From positions 1 through 37,613 of the forward strand of contig NZ_BBOX01000295.1 of assembly GCF_001553455.1 (NCBI RefSeq): a DNA stretch of 37,613 bases, in the 5' to 3' direction. This document shows positions 7,776 to 15,155 of the stretch, piece by piece (position 1 is the first letter of the stretch; each line of letters begins with the position of its first letter). The translations under genes and the position numbers were made by a program. The notes beneath the pieces were generated by a model that had not been told where the DNA came from, searched no databases, and saw only the letters and a program-made list of their open reading frames with translations. This DNA is from Streptomyces hygroscopicus subsp. hygroscopicus. Its GTDB lineage: Bacteria > Actinomycetota > Actinomycetes > Streptomycetales > Streptomycetaceae.

Positions 7776-8624
7776 TCAGCGCAACTCGCGCGGGAGCCAC
7801 TCGAAGGCCCCGGAACTCGGCCCGCCGCCCGGCTTGTACTCCAGGCCGACCCAGCCGTCGTAACCGGCCTTCCGCAGCTGGCCGAGCAACTGTGCCAGGG
7901 GGAGCGAGCCGGTCCCCGGGGCGCCGCGGCCGGGGCTGTCGGCGATCTGCACATGGCCGGTCCGGGACGTGAACTGCTCGATGACCCGGGGCAGGTCCTC
8001 GCCGTTCATCGACAGGTGGTACAGGTCCATCAGGAACTTCGCGTTCCCAAGTCCCGTCGTCGCGTTGACCTTGTCCGCGACCGCCACCGCGTCCGGTGCC
8101 GACACCAGCGGATACAGCGGCGACTCGGGCTTGTTGAGGGCCTCGACAAGAAGGACCGCGCCGATCCGATCGGCGGCGCGGGCCGCGAGGACCAGGTTCT
8201 CCAGCGCAAGCGCGTCCTGCTCGGCCGGGTCGGCTTCCTCGACGCGGTTGCCGTACAGGGCGTTGAGCGCCCTGCAGCCCAGCGAGGCGGCGAAGTCCGC
8301 GGCCACACCGATGTTGGCGCGGAACCTGTCCGACTCCTCCCCCGGGATCGACAGGGCGCCGCGGTCGGGGCCCGGAAGCTGTCCGGCGTAGAAGTTCAGC
8401 CCTGTGAGCTGGACGCCGGCGTCCTCGATCGCCTTCTTGAGCGCGTCGAGGCCGGTCGGCTCGGGAGTGGGGGAGCCGGGCCAGGGCCACCACAGCTCGA
8501 CCGCCGAGAAGCCCGCCGCCGCGGCGGCCGCGGGACGCTCCAGAAGCGGGAGTTCCGTGAAGAGGATCGACAGGTTGACGCTGAAGCGCTGGTCTGCGGC
8601 TGCGTCGAGGTCAAAAGCCGGCAT
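7776..8624 (-). CDS. hyi: Hydroxypyruvate isomerase family protein
   Basis: About 282 residues of a TIM-barrel isomerase that interconverts hydroxypyruvate and tartronate semialdehyde. Family features are FSVNLSILFTELPLLERP at the start, LLVEALNKPE with a metal-binding Glu, LMDLYHLSMNGEDL, GHVQIADSPGRGAPGTG and the closing GYDGWVGLEYKP. I chose ATG 8624 (MPAFDLDAAAD) over a GTG at 8645 because GGAAGGAGG lies about ten bases before the ATG and nothing precedes the GTG. It heads an operon with glxR, the usual pair for glyoxylate/C2 assimilation; glyoxylate carboligase (gcl) is not in this window. Confidence 0.9.
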   Translation of the reverse strand: MPAFDLDAAADQRFSVNLSILFTELPLLERPAAAAAAGFSAVELWWPWPGSPTPEPTGLDALKKAIEDAGVQLTGLNFYAGQLPGPDRGALSIPGEESDRFRANIGVAADFAASLGCRALNALYGNRVEEADPAEQDALALENLVLAARAADRIGAVLLVEALNKPESPLYPLVSAPDAVAVADKVNATTGLGNAKFLMDLYHLSMNGEDLPRVIEQFTSRTGHVQIADSPGRGAPGTGSLPLAQLLGQLRKAGYDGWVGLEYKPGGGPSSGAFEWLPRELR

Positions 8625-8649
8625 CTGGGCCGCGCCTCCTTCCACCCTA

Positions 8650-8686
8650 ATTCCAGGATGCGGAATATGCTTTCCGTGTAATGGAA
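8650..8686. promoter_or_regulatory. Two tandem TTCC-N7-GGAA operator-like palindromes
   Basis: ATTCC-N7-GGAAT occupies 8650-8666 and TTCC-N7-GGAA occupies 8672-8686. Their centres are 21 bases apart, two helical turns, which suits a pair of dimers on one face of DNA. They sit 26 bases upstream of the hyi start, where a promoter would lie. TTCC/GGAA arms are typical of operators for IclR-family regulators (IclR, AllR), and such regulators commonly control glyoxylate and allantoin genes, so control by an IclR-type repressor is a reasonable inference. No such regulator is encoded in the window. Confidence 0.65.
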
Positions 8687-8846
8687 GATTGCAGGCCCGG
8701 TGCGGTGGTTGTCAAGGAGGCCGGGCCGAACCGGCACGGGTCCGGACGGTCCCCCGCCCGCCTCCGGCAACCACGGGAACGGGGTGGCGGCGGTGCGTCC
8801 GCGCAGATCAGCGGCTATGCCGTCCAGAACCGGCCGCCCGTCCCGC

Positions 8847-8957
8847 CGATCGCCTTCGCCCCTGACGGCCGCGATCTGGCATCACCACAAGACCGCCGGC
8901 TCGACCATCCGCTCACCGACCGCCTACGACCACTGACCTCGGAATCGATCATCCAGG
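8847..8957 (+). pseudogene. Transposase C-terminal remnant with IS end (copy A)
   Basis: A short in-frame stretch SPLTAAIWHHHKTAGS then TIRSPTAYDH followed by TGA at 8936 resembles the conserved C-terminus of IS982-like DDE transposases (family assignment from memory, uncertain). The sequence from 8912 to 8957, covering the last codons and the DNA after the stop, recurs in inverted orientation at 9605-9650. No 5' part of the transposase is present. Confidence 0.5.
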
Positions 8958-9055
8958 CGGTGATCGCGAGGGCTTGAGGGGCGCTGGCAGGCAGCGACGG
9001 CGGCTTCGACGTGGGGTCGGCCAGGCGGCGGGTGACGGCCGGGGCAAGGGATTAC

Positions 9056-9096
9056 TTGACACCCTCGTTCGACAGTTATAAGTTCTAACGAACGAG
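9056..9096 (+). promoter_or_regulatory. Promoter and overlapping palindrome of the SRPBCC gene
   Basis: TTGACA (9056-9061) and TAAGTT (9079-9084) with a 17-base spacer make a good primary sigma-factor promoter. Overlapping it, CTCGTTCG (9064-9071) and CGAACGAG (9089-9096) form a perfect inverted repeat with a 17-base spacer covering the -10 region, a likely repressor site. TCTAACGAAC (9084-9093) is repeated in inverted orientation as GTTCGTTAGA at 9723-9732, beyond the gene. Confidence 0.65.
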
Positions 9097-9141
9097 CTAC
9101 CTTATCTCCAAGGTTCCGGCGTCTAGCACTGAGGAATAGCC

Positions 9142-9603
9142 ATGACCCATTCCGAGCTCACCCCCGGCGGTATCGACGAGACCGCCCCGGTGGTCTCCCG
9201 GCACAGCATCCGAATCGCCGCCCCCATCGAGCGGGTATGGCAGCTGCACACCGACGTTGGCGCCTGGCCTCGCTGGCAGACCGACATCGAATCCGCCCGG
9301 ATCGACGGTCCCGTGACGCCCGGCAACACCTTCCACTGGACCAGCGCCGGCCTGTCCATCGGTTCCACCATCTACGCCGTCGAGGCCCCCAGGCGCATCC
9401 TGTGGGGCGGCACCGCCCACGGCATCACCGCCATCCACGAGTGGCGTTTCGAGGCCGACGGCGACGGAACCCTGGTGCGCAACGAGGAGTCCTGGTCGGG
9501 CGACCCGGTCGATGCCGACACGGAGAACTCGCGGAAGCTGCTCGGCCAGTCCCTCGACGCCTGGCTCGAACACCTCCGCCGCGCCGCGGAAGACCCTGCG
9601 TAG
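9142..9603 (+). CDS. SRPBCC-family protein
   Basis: A 153-residue single-domain protein of the START/Bet v1-like (polyketide cyclase/SRPBCC) fold: HSIRIAAPIERVWQLHTDVGAWPRWQTDIE at the start, TSAGLSIGSTIYAVEAPRRILWGG in the sheet, and a C-terminal helix SRKLLGQSLDAWLEHLRRAAE. These proteins bind small hydrophobic ligands; no catalytic residue is assigned. The ATG at 9142 follows GAGGAA. It is monocistronic, has its own promoter, and is bracketed by inverted copies of a transposase end, so it looks like cargo or a survivor between two insertion-sequence scars. Confidence 0.85.
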   Translation: MTHSELTPGGIDETAPVVSRHSIRIAAPIERVWQLHTDVGAWPRWQTDIESARIDGPVTPGNTFHWTSAGLSIGSTIYAVEAPRRILWGGTAHGITAIHEWRFEADGDGTLVRNEESWSGDPVDADTENSRKLLGQSLDAWLEHLRRAAEDPA

Positions 9604-9604
9604 C

Positions 9605-9650
9605 TCCAGATGATCGATTTCGAGGTCAGTGGTTGCAGGCGGTCAGTGAG
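9605..9650 (-). repeat. Inverted copy B of the transposase-end sequence
   Basis: Read on the minus strand, 9650-9605 matches 8912-8957 at about 40 of 46 positions, and encodes SLTACNH plus stop where copy A encodes SPTAYDH plus stop. The two copies face each other across about 740 bases that contain only the SRPBCC gene and its promoter. Confidence 0.6.
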
Positions 9651-9737
9651 ACCAGGCACCTCGCTCCCCAGCCGCTGCCCCTTGGAATCAATCAATCATC
9701 CAGTAGGACTCCGTTACCGGTAGTTCGTTAGAGGGCG

Positions 9738-10140
9738 TTAAGTCCGTTTCTGGTAGCGGCCTCGTCCGGGCTGGGTGAGAAAGCCTTGGCGGAGGAGACG
9801 TTCGAGGCGTGCGCGGGTGACGTTGACGGATGCCTCATCGGCGGGCAGGCCGAGGAGTTCGTGCAGCTCACGGGCCCGTAACTGCTGGTCGGGGTGTTGG
9901 TTGAAGGCGTTCACGATGGCCTGGTAGGTGGTGTTCGTCTCGGGCGGTCCGCTTTCGCTTCCTCCGGCCGGTGCGAGTTCGGCGATGACCTTCCGGGTAG
10001 TGGCCAGGTCCGCGAGCCGCGCTTCGGTCTCGGTCAGGGCGGCGGTCAAGTGCGCGATCTGGTGGCGTAGTTCACCGGCCCTGGCCGCGGTTTCATCATG
10101 CTGGGCCTGCAGGTCGGCGAGGATCTCGGTGATGTTTCAT
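9738..10140 (-). pseudogene. Small coiled-coil/winged-helix protein with disrupted start
   Basis: An open frame of about 132 codons from 10133 down to 9738. It has an N-terminal heptad-like helix (ITEILADLQAQHDETAARA and on), then a TYQAIVNAFNQHPDQQLRAREL-type winged helix ending in GFLTQPGRGRYQKRT. This looks like a small Streptomyces wHTH protein often met near insertion sequences. The ATG at 10140 is one base out of frame: it reads ATGAAAC before ATC, where ATGAAC would be in frame. The only in-frame substitute is a TTG at 10049, which would drop the coiled coil. The break coincides with the junction to the truncated transposase. Its function is unknown. Confidence 0.55.
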
Positions 10141-10776
10141 GTGCCGCCCGCGGTAGTCGGTCCTGTCGAACTTCGGCGGCCGGCCGCCTCGGGAGCCGAG
10201 CTTTTGACGGTTGCGGACGCGGTCTGCGGGGACCGGGATGGTCGCCTTGATGCCGCGCCTTCGCAGGCAGGCCCGGTTGCGGCGTGAGTCGTATGCCTTG
10301 TCGGCCCGCACCCGGTCCGGTCGCCTGCGAGGCCGGCCGCGTCCGAGGCGGGGGACCCCAATCGCGTCCAGGACGGGCTCGAACTGCGGAGAATCGCCTC
10401 GCTGCCCGGCCGTAATCAGCACAGACAGCGGCTTCTGCCCCTGCTCGACGGCGAGGTGGACCTTGGTGGTCAGCCCGCCCCGGGAACGTCCGATCCCGTG
10501 GTCGGCCGGCTCGACGGCGATGCCACCGGGCGGCTCCTTCCGCAGGTCCCCCTTTTTCGACGCCCCGGCGGCATGCTGATGGGCCCGACAGACGGTGGAG
10601 TCGACGTTCACGTCCCAGGTGATCAACCCCTTGGCGTCGGCCTCCGCCTGCAACCGGGTGACGATCCCGGCCCAGGTGCCGTCCCGCTGCCAGCACCGGA
10701 ACAGGTCACACACCCGATCCCAAGGGCCGTGGCGCTCCGGCACGTCACGCCACGGCGCACCGGTCCGAGTCCGCCA
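10141..10776 (-). pseudogene. IS5-family transposase remnant, truncated at both ends
   Basis: The frame encodes WRTRTGAPWRDVPERHGPWD, then LQAEADAKGLITWDVNVDST, GRSRGGLTTKVHLAVEQGQK and RADKAYDSRRNR, ending at DYRGRH. These are the first two thirds of an IS5-type DDE transposase, with two catalytic Asp candidates (VNVDSTV and ADKAYD). The conserved ERHAVECGINRLK block with the third acidic residue is missing, because the frame stops being transposase exactly at the start codon of the small wHTH gene. The N-terminal 40 or so residues are also missing on the TetR side. It is not an active transposase. Confidence 0.8.
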
Positions 10777-10823
10777 CCGACTGCACCGTGCCTGCCCGGA
10801 TGTACCTGCGGAGGCGGTGGAAA

Positions 10824-11426
10824 CTAGAGCCGCTCCGGGGCCGGCCCCGGCAACGGACTGGCGCCCTCGGGGCGCAGCCCGTCGATGACGATAGCCAGGT
10901 AGCGCCGCCACAGGTCCGGTGTCGGGTCTGACATCGCCGCGACGGTGTGGACGGTGGCACAGGTCAGCAGCAGGACGTCAGCCCCGGTGACATCCGCTCG
11001 CACGATACCGTCTCGACGCGCCCGATCGACCAGAACTCCGGCGCTCGCGAGCAACTGGTCGCGGATTTCGGCGACCACGGGGTTGCACTCGCTGGCCGCC
11101 CGCAGGAACGCGAGGCCCTGCTGCTGCAGGATCTCCGCGGCTGCGGACAGGAATTCCCGGAGGGCCACACCGGAGTCGGGCGACTCCGAAAGGCGTCGGG
11201 CAACGGCCACGAGCCGGGCGAGGCGATCACCGGCTACGGCCGCGACCAGATCGTCCTTCGTGGCGAAGTGGCGGAAGACCGTGCCCTTTGCCACGCCCGC
11301 CCGGTGGGCTATGTCGGCGACCGAGGCGTCGATGCCCCGCTCCGCGAACTCGGCCTCGGCCGCCGCCAACAGCGAAGCGCGGTTGCGGACGGCATCGACA
11401 CGGGCCGGACGAGCTGCTGGAGGCAT
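10824..11426 (-). CDS. TetR-family transcriptional regulator
   Basis: A 200-residue TetR regulator. The N-terminal HTH (residues about 10-57) reads RNRASLLAAAEAEFAERGID, VADIAHRAGVAKGTVFRHFATKDDL. The C-terminal half is helical and ligand-specific, typical of Streptomyces SbtR-like TetR proteins. It is divergent from the SDR gene, and the shared 113-base spacer holds two nearly identical 14-base palindromes, so it very likely represses itself and the SDR. The start ATG 11426 has TAGGA upstream. The gene ends only about 50 bases from the transposase remnant. Confidence 0.93.
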   Translation of the reverse strand: MPPAARPARVDAVRNRASLLAAAEAEFAERGIDASVADIAHRAGVAKGTVFRHFATKDDLVAAVAGDRLARLVAVARRLSESPDSGVALREFLSAAAEILQQQGLAFLRAASECNPVVAEIRDQLLASAGVLVDRARRDGIVRADVTGADVLLLTCATVHTVAAMSDPTPDLWRRYLAIVIDGLRPEGASPLPGPAPERL

Positions 11427-11443
11427 ATCAACATCCTAGCAAG

Positions 11444-11494
11444 TTGACCGCCCGGTCATGTTCGACTTAGGGTTCGATACTGACCGCACGGTCA
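11444..11494. promoter_or_regulatory. Paired TetR operator palindromes TGACCG-N2-CGGTCA
   Basis: TGACCG-CC-CGGTCA at 11445-11458 and TGACCG-CA-CGGTCA at 11481-11494, centres 36 bases apart. For the SDR gene a TTGACC (-35, 11444-11449) and TAGGGT (-10, 11468-11473) with an 18-base spacer can be drawn, so one palindrome lies on the -35 and the other at the expected transcription start. This is the classic arrangement for repression by the adjacent TetR protein. Confidence 0.8.
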
Positions 11495-11539
11495 CTTTTT
11501 TTGCCTGATCGTCACGCAACAGAATCGAGTGGATCTTCC

Positions 11540-12271
11540 ATGCGCATCCACGGAGCGACCGCTCTCGTCACCGGTGCGAACCGAGGGTTCGGTCGCCACC
11601 TGACCGAAGAACTGGTACGGCGCGGCGCCAAGGTCTACGCGACCGCTCGCCGCCCAGAACTCGTCGACATCCCAGGCGCTGAGGTGCTGTCGCTCGACAT
11701 CACCGACAGGGACTCCATCGACGCCGCCAGCCGGACCGCCGACGATGTCGACCTCCTGGTCAACAATGCTGCCTCCACTGACGTGGCAAGCCTGATGACC
11801 GGTGACCGCGCCGCGATCGGGCAGATGATCGACACCCACTTCTTCGGCACACTCGACATGATCCGGGCATTCGCTCCCGTCCTGGCCAAGAACGGCGGCG
11901 GCGCCATCCTCAATGTCCTGTCGCTCGCTGCCTGGACCACTGTTGAGGCGAATACGGCTCTTTCCGCCGCCAAGTCCGCGCAGTGGGGCTTGACCAACGG
12001 CGTGCGGCTGGAGCTGGCGGGCCAGGGGACCCTCGTCACCACGCTTGTCGCCGGGCTCATCGGCACCGCGACGCTGCGCGACGCCATGAAGGACATCGGA
12101 TTGACGTTCTCCGCTGAGGTGATGAACAACCCGGCCACTCTCGCCTGTCTCGCGCTGGACGGCATCGAAGCAGGAGAGATCGAGATTCTCGACGGCCTCA
12201 GCGTCGAGGCCAAGGCTGCCCTCGCCGGCCCTCCTCGCGCCTTCGACCTGGCTGCCCTGGCAACCCGGTGA
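11540..12271 (+). CDS. SDR-family oxidoreductase-like protein lacking the usual catalytic Tyr
   Basis: A 243-residue short-chain dehydrogenase fold. It has the cofactor-binding TGANRGFGRHL (residues 11-21), the acidic DITD segment, NNAAS (76-80) and a serine in NVLSLAAW (S128). Where SDRs have YxxxK this protein reads LSAAK (Leu141, Lys145), so the catalytic tyrosine is replaced. It may be inactive, or use another acid, or bind NAD(P) in a non-catalytic role (inference). I place the start at ATG 11540; a TTG at 11501 has no homology after it. It is divergent from the TetR gene and under its probable control. Confidence 0.87.
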   Translation: MRIHGATALVTGANRGFGRHLTEELVRRGAKVYATARRPELVDIPGAEVLSLDITDRDSIDAASRTADDVDLLVNNAASTDVASLMTGDRAAIGQMIDTHFFGTLDMIRAFAPVLAKNGGGAILNVLSLAAWTTVEANTALSAAKSAQWGLTNGVRLELAGQGTLVTTLVAGLIGTATLRDAMKDIGLTFSAEVMNNPATLACLALDGIEAGEIEILDGLSVEAKAALAGPPRAFDLAALATR

Positions 12272-12370
12272 CAGCCAAGTGCCGGCGTCGGCCAGAGGCG
12301 GCAGCGGCGTCTCTGGCGATGAACGTGGTTTTATCGCGCGACGCCCGCGCATCGACAGAAAGGATCGGGG

Positions 12371-13222
12371 ATGCCCGAGCTGCAGATCGACGGGAACATC
12401 ATCCACTACGAGGAGCACGGCGAGGCGGGATCGCCGCCGCTCGTGCTGGTGCACGGACTCTACGGCGAGTCCGCAGAGCTGGCGCCGCTCGCGCAGCGCT
12501 TCGCCCGGCGGTTCCGGGTGATCGCGCCGGACGCCCTCGGACACGGCCTCTCCTCGCATCCGGCCGAGTTCGGCATCGAAGACCAGGGACGGGTCCTGGC
12601 CGGGCTCATCGCCGCCCTCGGCTACCCAAACGCAGCGATCCTCGGCATCTCGATGGGCTCCTACCTCGCCGCGCAGGCGGCGATCCTGGAGCCGGCGCGG
12701 GTCTCCGCGCTCGTGCTCGTCGTCCCGAAGGCGCACGGCCGGACCTCTTCCACAGCCGCCTATGCGGCCCGGAAGGGCTTCGACCTCACGACGGCCACGC
12801 CGGAGGAGACCACTGCCTTCCTGGCCGAGGTGCTGTGGTCCCCGCACACTTCACAGGCGCGGCGCGAGGAGATTCTGGCCGCCCAGCTCGCGGCGCAACG
12901 GGTCGTCCTCACCCCCGAGGAACGGGCCGCGATCGACCGCTCGCTGCGCGGCTTCGACCTCCGACCCGGGCTCGCGACGATCGCCGCGCCGACCCTCGTC
13001 GTCTCCGGCCGCGCCGACGGCCTGAACCCGCCGGAGGCCGGCCAGGAGGTCGCCCGTGGGATCCCCGGCGCCCGTTTCGAGGTCTACGAGCACTCCGGCC
13101 ACCAGCTCGCCTCCGAGGAGACCGACCGGCTCGTCGAGGACGTCGAGGCGTTCCTCCAAGGCCGAGGGCCCTCGGCACGCCTCCCGGAAGCGGGGGCGGC
13201 ACGGGAGCGAGGTCACGGATGA
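12371..13222 (+). CDS. Alpha/beta hydrolase
   Basis: A 283-residue alpha/beta-hydrolase fold protein with an intact triad: nucleophile Ser94 in GISMGS, Asp216 in SGRADGLNPP and His244 in HSGHQLA. The oxyanion-hole HG dipeptide is in LVHGLYGES (residue 28 on). ATG 12371 follows AGAAAGGATCGGGG. It lies 99 bases behind the SDR in the same direction and may be co-transcribed with it. The last 20 residues are low in homology. It could be an esterase, lactonase or haloperoxidase-like enzyme; the substrate is not evident. Confidence 0.9.
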   Translation: MPELQIDGNIIHYEEHGEAGSPPLVLVHGLYGESAELAPLAQRFARRFRVIAPDALGHGLSSHPAEFGIEDQGRVLAGLIAALGYPNAAILGISMGSYLAAQAAILEPARVSALVLVVPKAHGRTSSTAAYAARKGFDLTTATPEETTAFLAEVLWSPHTSQARREEILAAQLAAQRVVLTPEERAAIDRSLRGFDLRPGLATIAAPTLVVSGRADGLNPPEAGQEVARGIPGARFEVYEHSGHQLASEETDRLVEDVEAFLQGRGPSARLPEAGAARERGHG

Positions 13223-13456
13223 CGCTCGGAGGGGAGCTTATTGGGGGCGGGAAGGCATCTGACCTGGTGTGTTGCTGCCTGGTTGGTGTGTCGGGACTCC
13301 CGTGAGTTCCTTCTGCTCGACCCACCATCTTCTGACCTGCGGCACTGGTGAGCGGGGGTTCACTCGATCGCCTGGAGACTTCGACGTTGCGTCGAGATTC
13401 CTGACGTTCTGCCGCTCTCCATGACGCATGGTCGTTTGCAGTGAGCTGAGGCGTCG
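13223..13456. other. Intergenic region with no recognised gene
   Basis: These 234 bases between the hydrolase and the recombinase fragment hold no reading frame with convincing codon use. The last 60 bases, with GAGCTGAGG before the ATG at 13457, look like the natural leader of the recombinase gene. Confidence 0.4.
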
Positions 13457-13735
13457 ATGACGCTCGCGGTCGTCCGGTCGATCGGTACGCCGCGGCGACG
13501 GGCGACGGCACAGGAGTACGAGGACTTCGAGCAGGAGCTGGTCGACCAGTTCCTGCTCGCCGGGGTCGGCGCTGGGATGGCGGACAGTTCGATCGCCGAC
13601 GACCGGCAGGCGATCTTCGAGTACGTGCGGTTCCTCGGTCGGCCGGTATGGACAAGCGGTCCGGAGGACGCCGATCGGTTCCTCGCGGACCAGCGCAAGG
13701 TCAAACGGCTCGCGCACAGCACGGTGTCTGGTTGC
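13457..13735 (+). pseudogene. Tyrosine recombinase/integrase, N-terminal fragment only
   Basis: The frame opens with MTLAVVRSIGTPRRRATAQE and continues through EDFEQELVDQFLLA, SSIADDRQAIFEYVRFLGRP and DADRFLADQRKVKRLAHSTV. That is the N-terminal core-binding (SAM-like) domain of a family of Streptomyces tyrosine-type recombinases. At about residue 91 homology stops. The whole catalytic domain with R, H, R and Y is absent, and the frame ends at 13783. Just beyond the break, TCCGAAC (13741-13747) and GTTCGGA (13767-13773) form an inverted repeat. It cannot be an active recombinase. Confidence 0.7.
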
Positions 13736-13903
13736 TTAACTCCGAACGAGTGTCGTTTCTCCATGAGTTCGGATGTCATCTGAGGGCCTGTGAGCCTCTG
13801 AATGCCGGCGAGTTTTGATGTCACTCGGGTGCCCGCGGCTGCTATTGCTGTTCCGTCACGGCCCGAGGTTCTCGGAAGCCACAGCCAGTCGCGGTGCGGG
13901 GGG

Positions 13904-14875
13904 TCAGTTCGTTCGGATGAGGAAGCGCTGGTCGGCTGCTCCGGTACATGGTTCTTCGATCGCTTCGGCACCCTCGGTGGTGTCGTTGTCAAGGATGCCG
14001 ATGCACCGGCTGCTGTGGGCCGGGCGAAGCCGGAAAGCCCCGGCGCTGTCAGCGGCGGTGGGTTCCAGGCGGAACAGAGTGCCTTGCGTGCAGTCATTAC
14101 GTGGTTCGAGCATGCCCTTGATCTGGTCGGCGCCCATGACCGTCAGGCATCCCTTTCCCATCCGGGGGTGGTGCCACTGGATGCGATAGCGGCCCTCGCC
14201 GACCGGTTCGAGATAGGTGCGCGGCACGGCGGCCTGGGTGCAGGGGATTTGGACGGCGACGGCGCTGTTGTAGGTGCCGTCGCGGTCGCGTCCGTCGGTC
14301 AGGCAGAGGTCGGGTGTGCGGGCGGGGCGGATGGTGACCCAGCCGTCGGCGGGAGTCCGGGAGGCGGTGGCCGCAGCAGCCGGTGCGCCTGCGCCCGGAG
14401 CTTCGGAGCCGTCGGGGAGTAACTCCCAGGCGGCCAGGGCGAGCAGCGGGACCATGAGCGCGGCCGCGAGCGTGACCGTGCGTCGCTTGGTCCGGCGGGG
14501 ATGCGAGCCCGTGGATTCCTCAGTTTGCAGGTGAGCCTCGGCCGTGGCGTCGACTTCGGGCACGGAGCTCGGCGCCGTGGCGGACACGGCAACGACACCT
14601 GCGGCGATCCGGTCTCTGGCGTCCAGCCAGGCGCTGGCCCGCTGCCCGTCCCCGCAGGCGCGGACGAACGCGGCCAGCAGATTGGGCGGCGGCAGGCTCG
14701 TCCGCCTCAGGACGTCGGCCAGCGTGCTGCGCGCCAGCACGTCACCGTTTCGGGCTGCCTGCGCCTCCAGTTCGCGATATGTCAGCCCTGAACGCTCCTT
14801 GAGCTGCTGCATCGACTCGATGAAACCGGCAGCGTCTCGGGCTTCATACGGCGACAACTCCCCAAGGTTCCCCAT
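13904..14875 (-). CDS. Membrane-anchored HTH protein with C-terminal ricin-like domain
   Basis: About 323 residues from ATG 14875 (an ATG at 14884 would add three). Residues about 10-85 are an XRE-like helix-turn-helix: FIESMQQLKERSGLTYRELE, ARSTLADVLRRTSLPPPNLL, then VRACGDGQRASAWLDARDR. A single transmembrane segment follows a basic patch (RRTKRRTVTLAAALMVPLLA, about residues 132-155). The extracytoplasmic part contains paired cysteines and ricin-like repeats: DLCLTDGRD, YRIQWHHPRMGKGCLTVMG and SSRCIGILDNDT. This architecture suggests a one-component sensor that binds a carbohydrate or cell-wall ligand outside and DNA inside (inference). It faces the secreted small protein gene across a spacer rich in TGTCCGG repeats. 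Confidence 0.82.
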   Translation of the reverse strand: MGNLGELSPYEARDAAGFIESMQQLKERSGLTYRELEAQAARNGDVLARSTLADVLRRTSLPPPNLLAAFVRACGDGQRASAWLDARDRIAAGVVAVSATAPSSVPEVDATAEAHLQTEESTGSHPRRTKRRTVTLAAALMVPLLALAAWELLPDGSEAPGAGAPAAAATASRTPADGWVTIRPARTPDLCLTDGRDRDGTYNSAVAVQIPCTQAAVPRTYLEPVGEGRYRIQWHHPRMGKGCLTVMGADQIKGMLEPRNDCTQGTLFRLEPTAADSAGAFRLRPAHSSRCIGILDNDTTEGAEAIEEPCTGAADQRFLIRTN

Positions 14876-14934
14876 GAATGTCATCTTGCTGCGGCTTTGA
14901 CAGAAGGGACAACGGCGGATTCCGCCATGCCCGG

Positions 14935-14995
14935 CTGTCCGGGGTGGGATCCGGACAAGACTCTGACCAGCCCGGACAGCCCGGGTCTGTCCGGG
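14935..14995. promoter_or_regulatory. Cluster of four TGTCCGG heptamers in two inverted repeats
   Basis: TGTCCGG at 14936-14942 and its complement CCGGACA at 14951-14957 make one dyad (8-base spacer). CCGGACA at 14972-14978 and TGTCCGG at 14988-14994 make a second, with arms extending to nine bases each (14971-14979 and 14987-14995). All four lie between the HTH membrane protein and the divergent secreted-protein gene, a good candidate binding site for the HTH protein. Confidence 0.6.
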
Positions 14996-15097
14996 ACAGC
15001 CGGTGGCCGTTGCCCCGCCCCTCAGCGGTCAGCAGTCTCAGTGGTGCCCGGCTGCTCAGTCGAGATCGTCCCGGCTGACGGCAGGCTGTTTCTCACC

Positions 15098-15129
15098 AGC
15101 TCCTCCTGCCCGAATAGCAGGGAGGAGCT
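15098..15129 (+). promoter_or_regulatory. Leader hairpin upstream of the secreted-protein gene
   Basis: AGCTCCTCCTGC (15098-15109) can pair with GCAGGGAGGAGCT (15117-15129), a 12-pair stem with one bulged base and a 7-base loop. It ends 26 bases before the ATG at 15156, immediately upstream of the GAGAGGA ribosome site. It could be an mRNA-stability or translation-control element. Confidence 0.5.
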
Positions 15130-15155
15130 CCAACCCCATCCGAGAGGATTTCTTC

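Noticed and set aside
8987..9055. Extra small gene before the SRPBCC promoter
   Set aside because: Too short, no ribosome site and no codon bias; probably spacer between the transposase relic and the promoter.
12268..13305. A long plus-strand open frame of 345 codons overlapping the alpha/beta hydrolase
   Set aside because: Arg/Ala/Gly/Pro-rich with no domain; it is the +2 frame of the hydrolase, which has an intact catalytic triad and a ribosome site.
15003..15155. Extended N-terminus for the secreted protein
   Set aside because: The signal peptide begins at ATG 15156 with its own GAGAGGA; the upstream codons cross a leader hairpin and show no homology.
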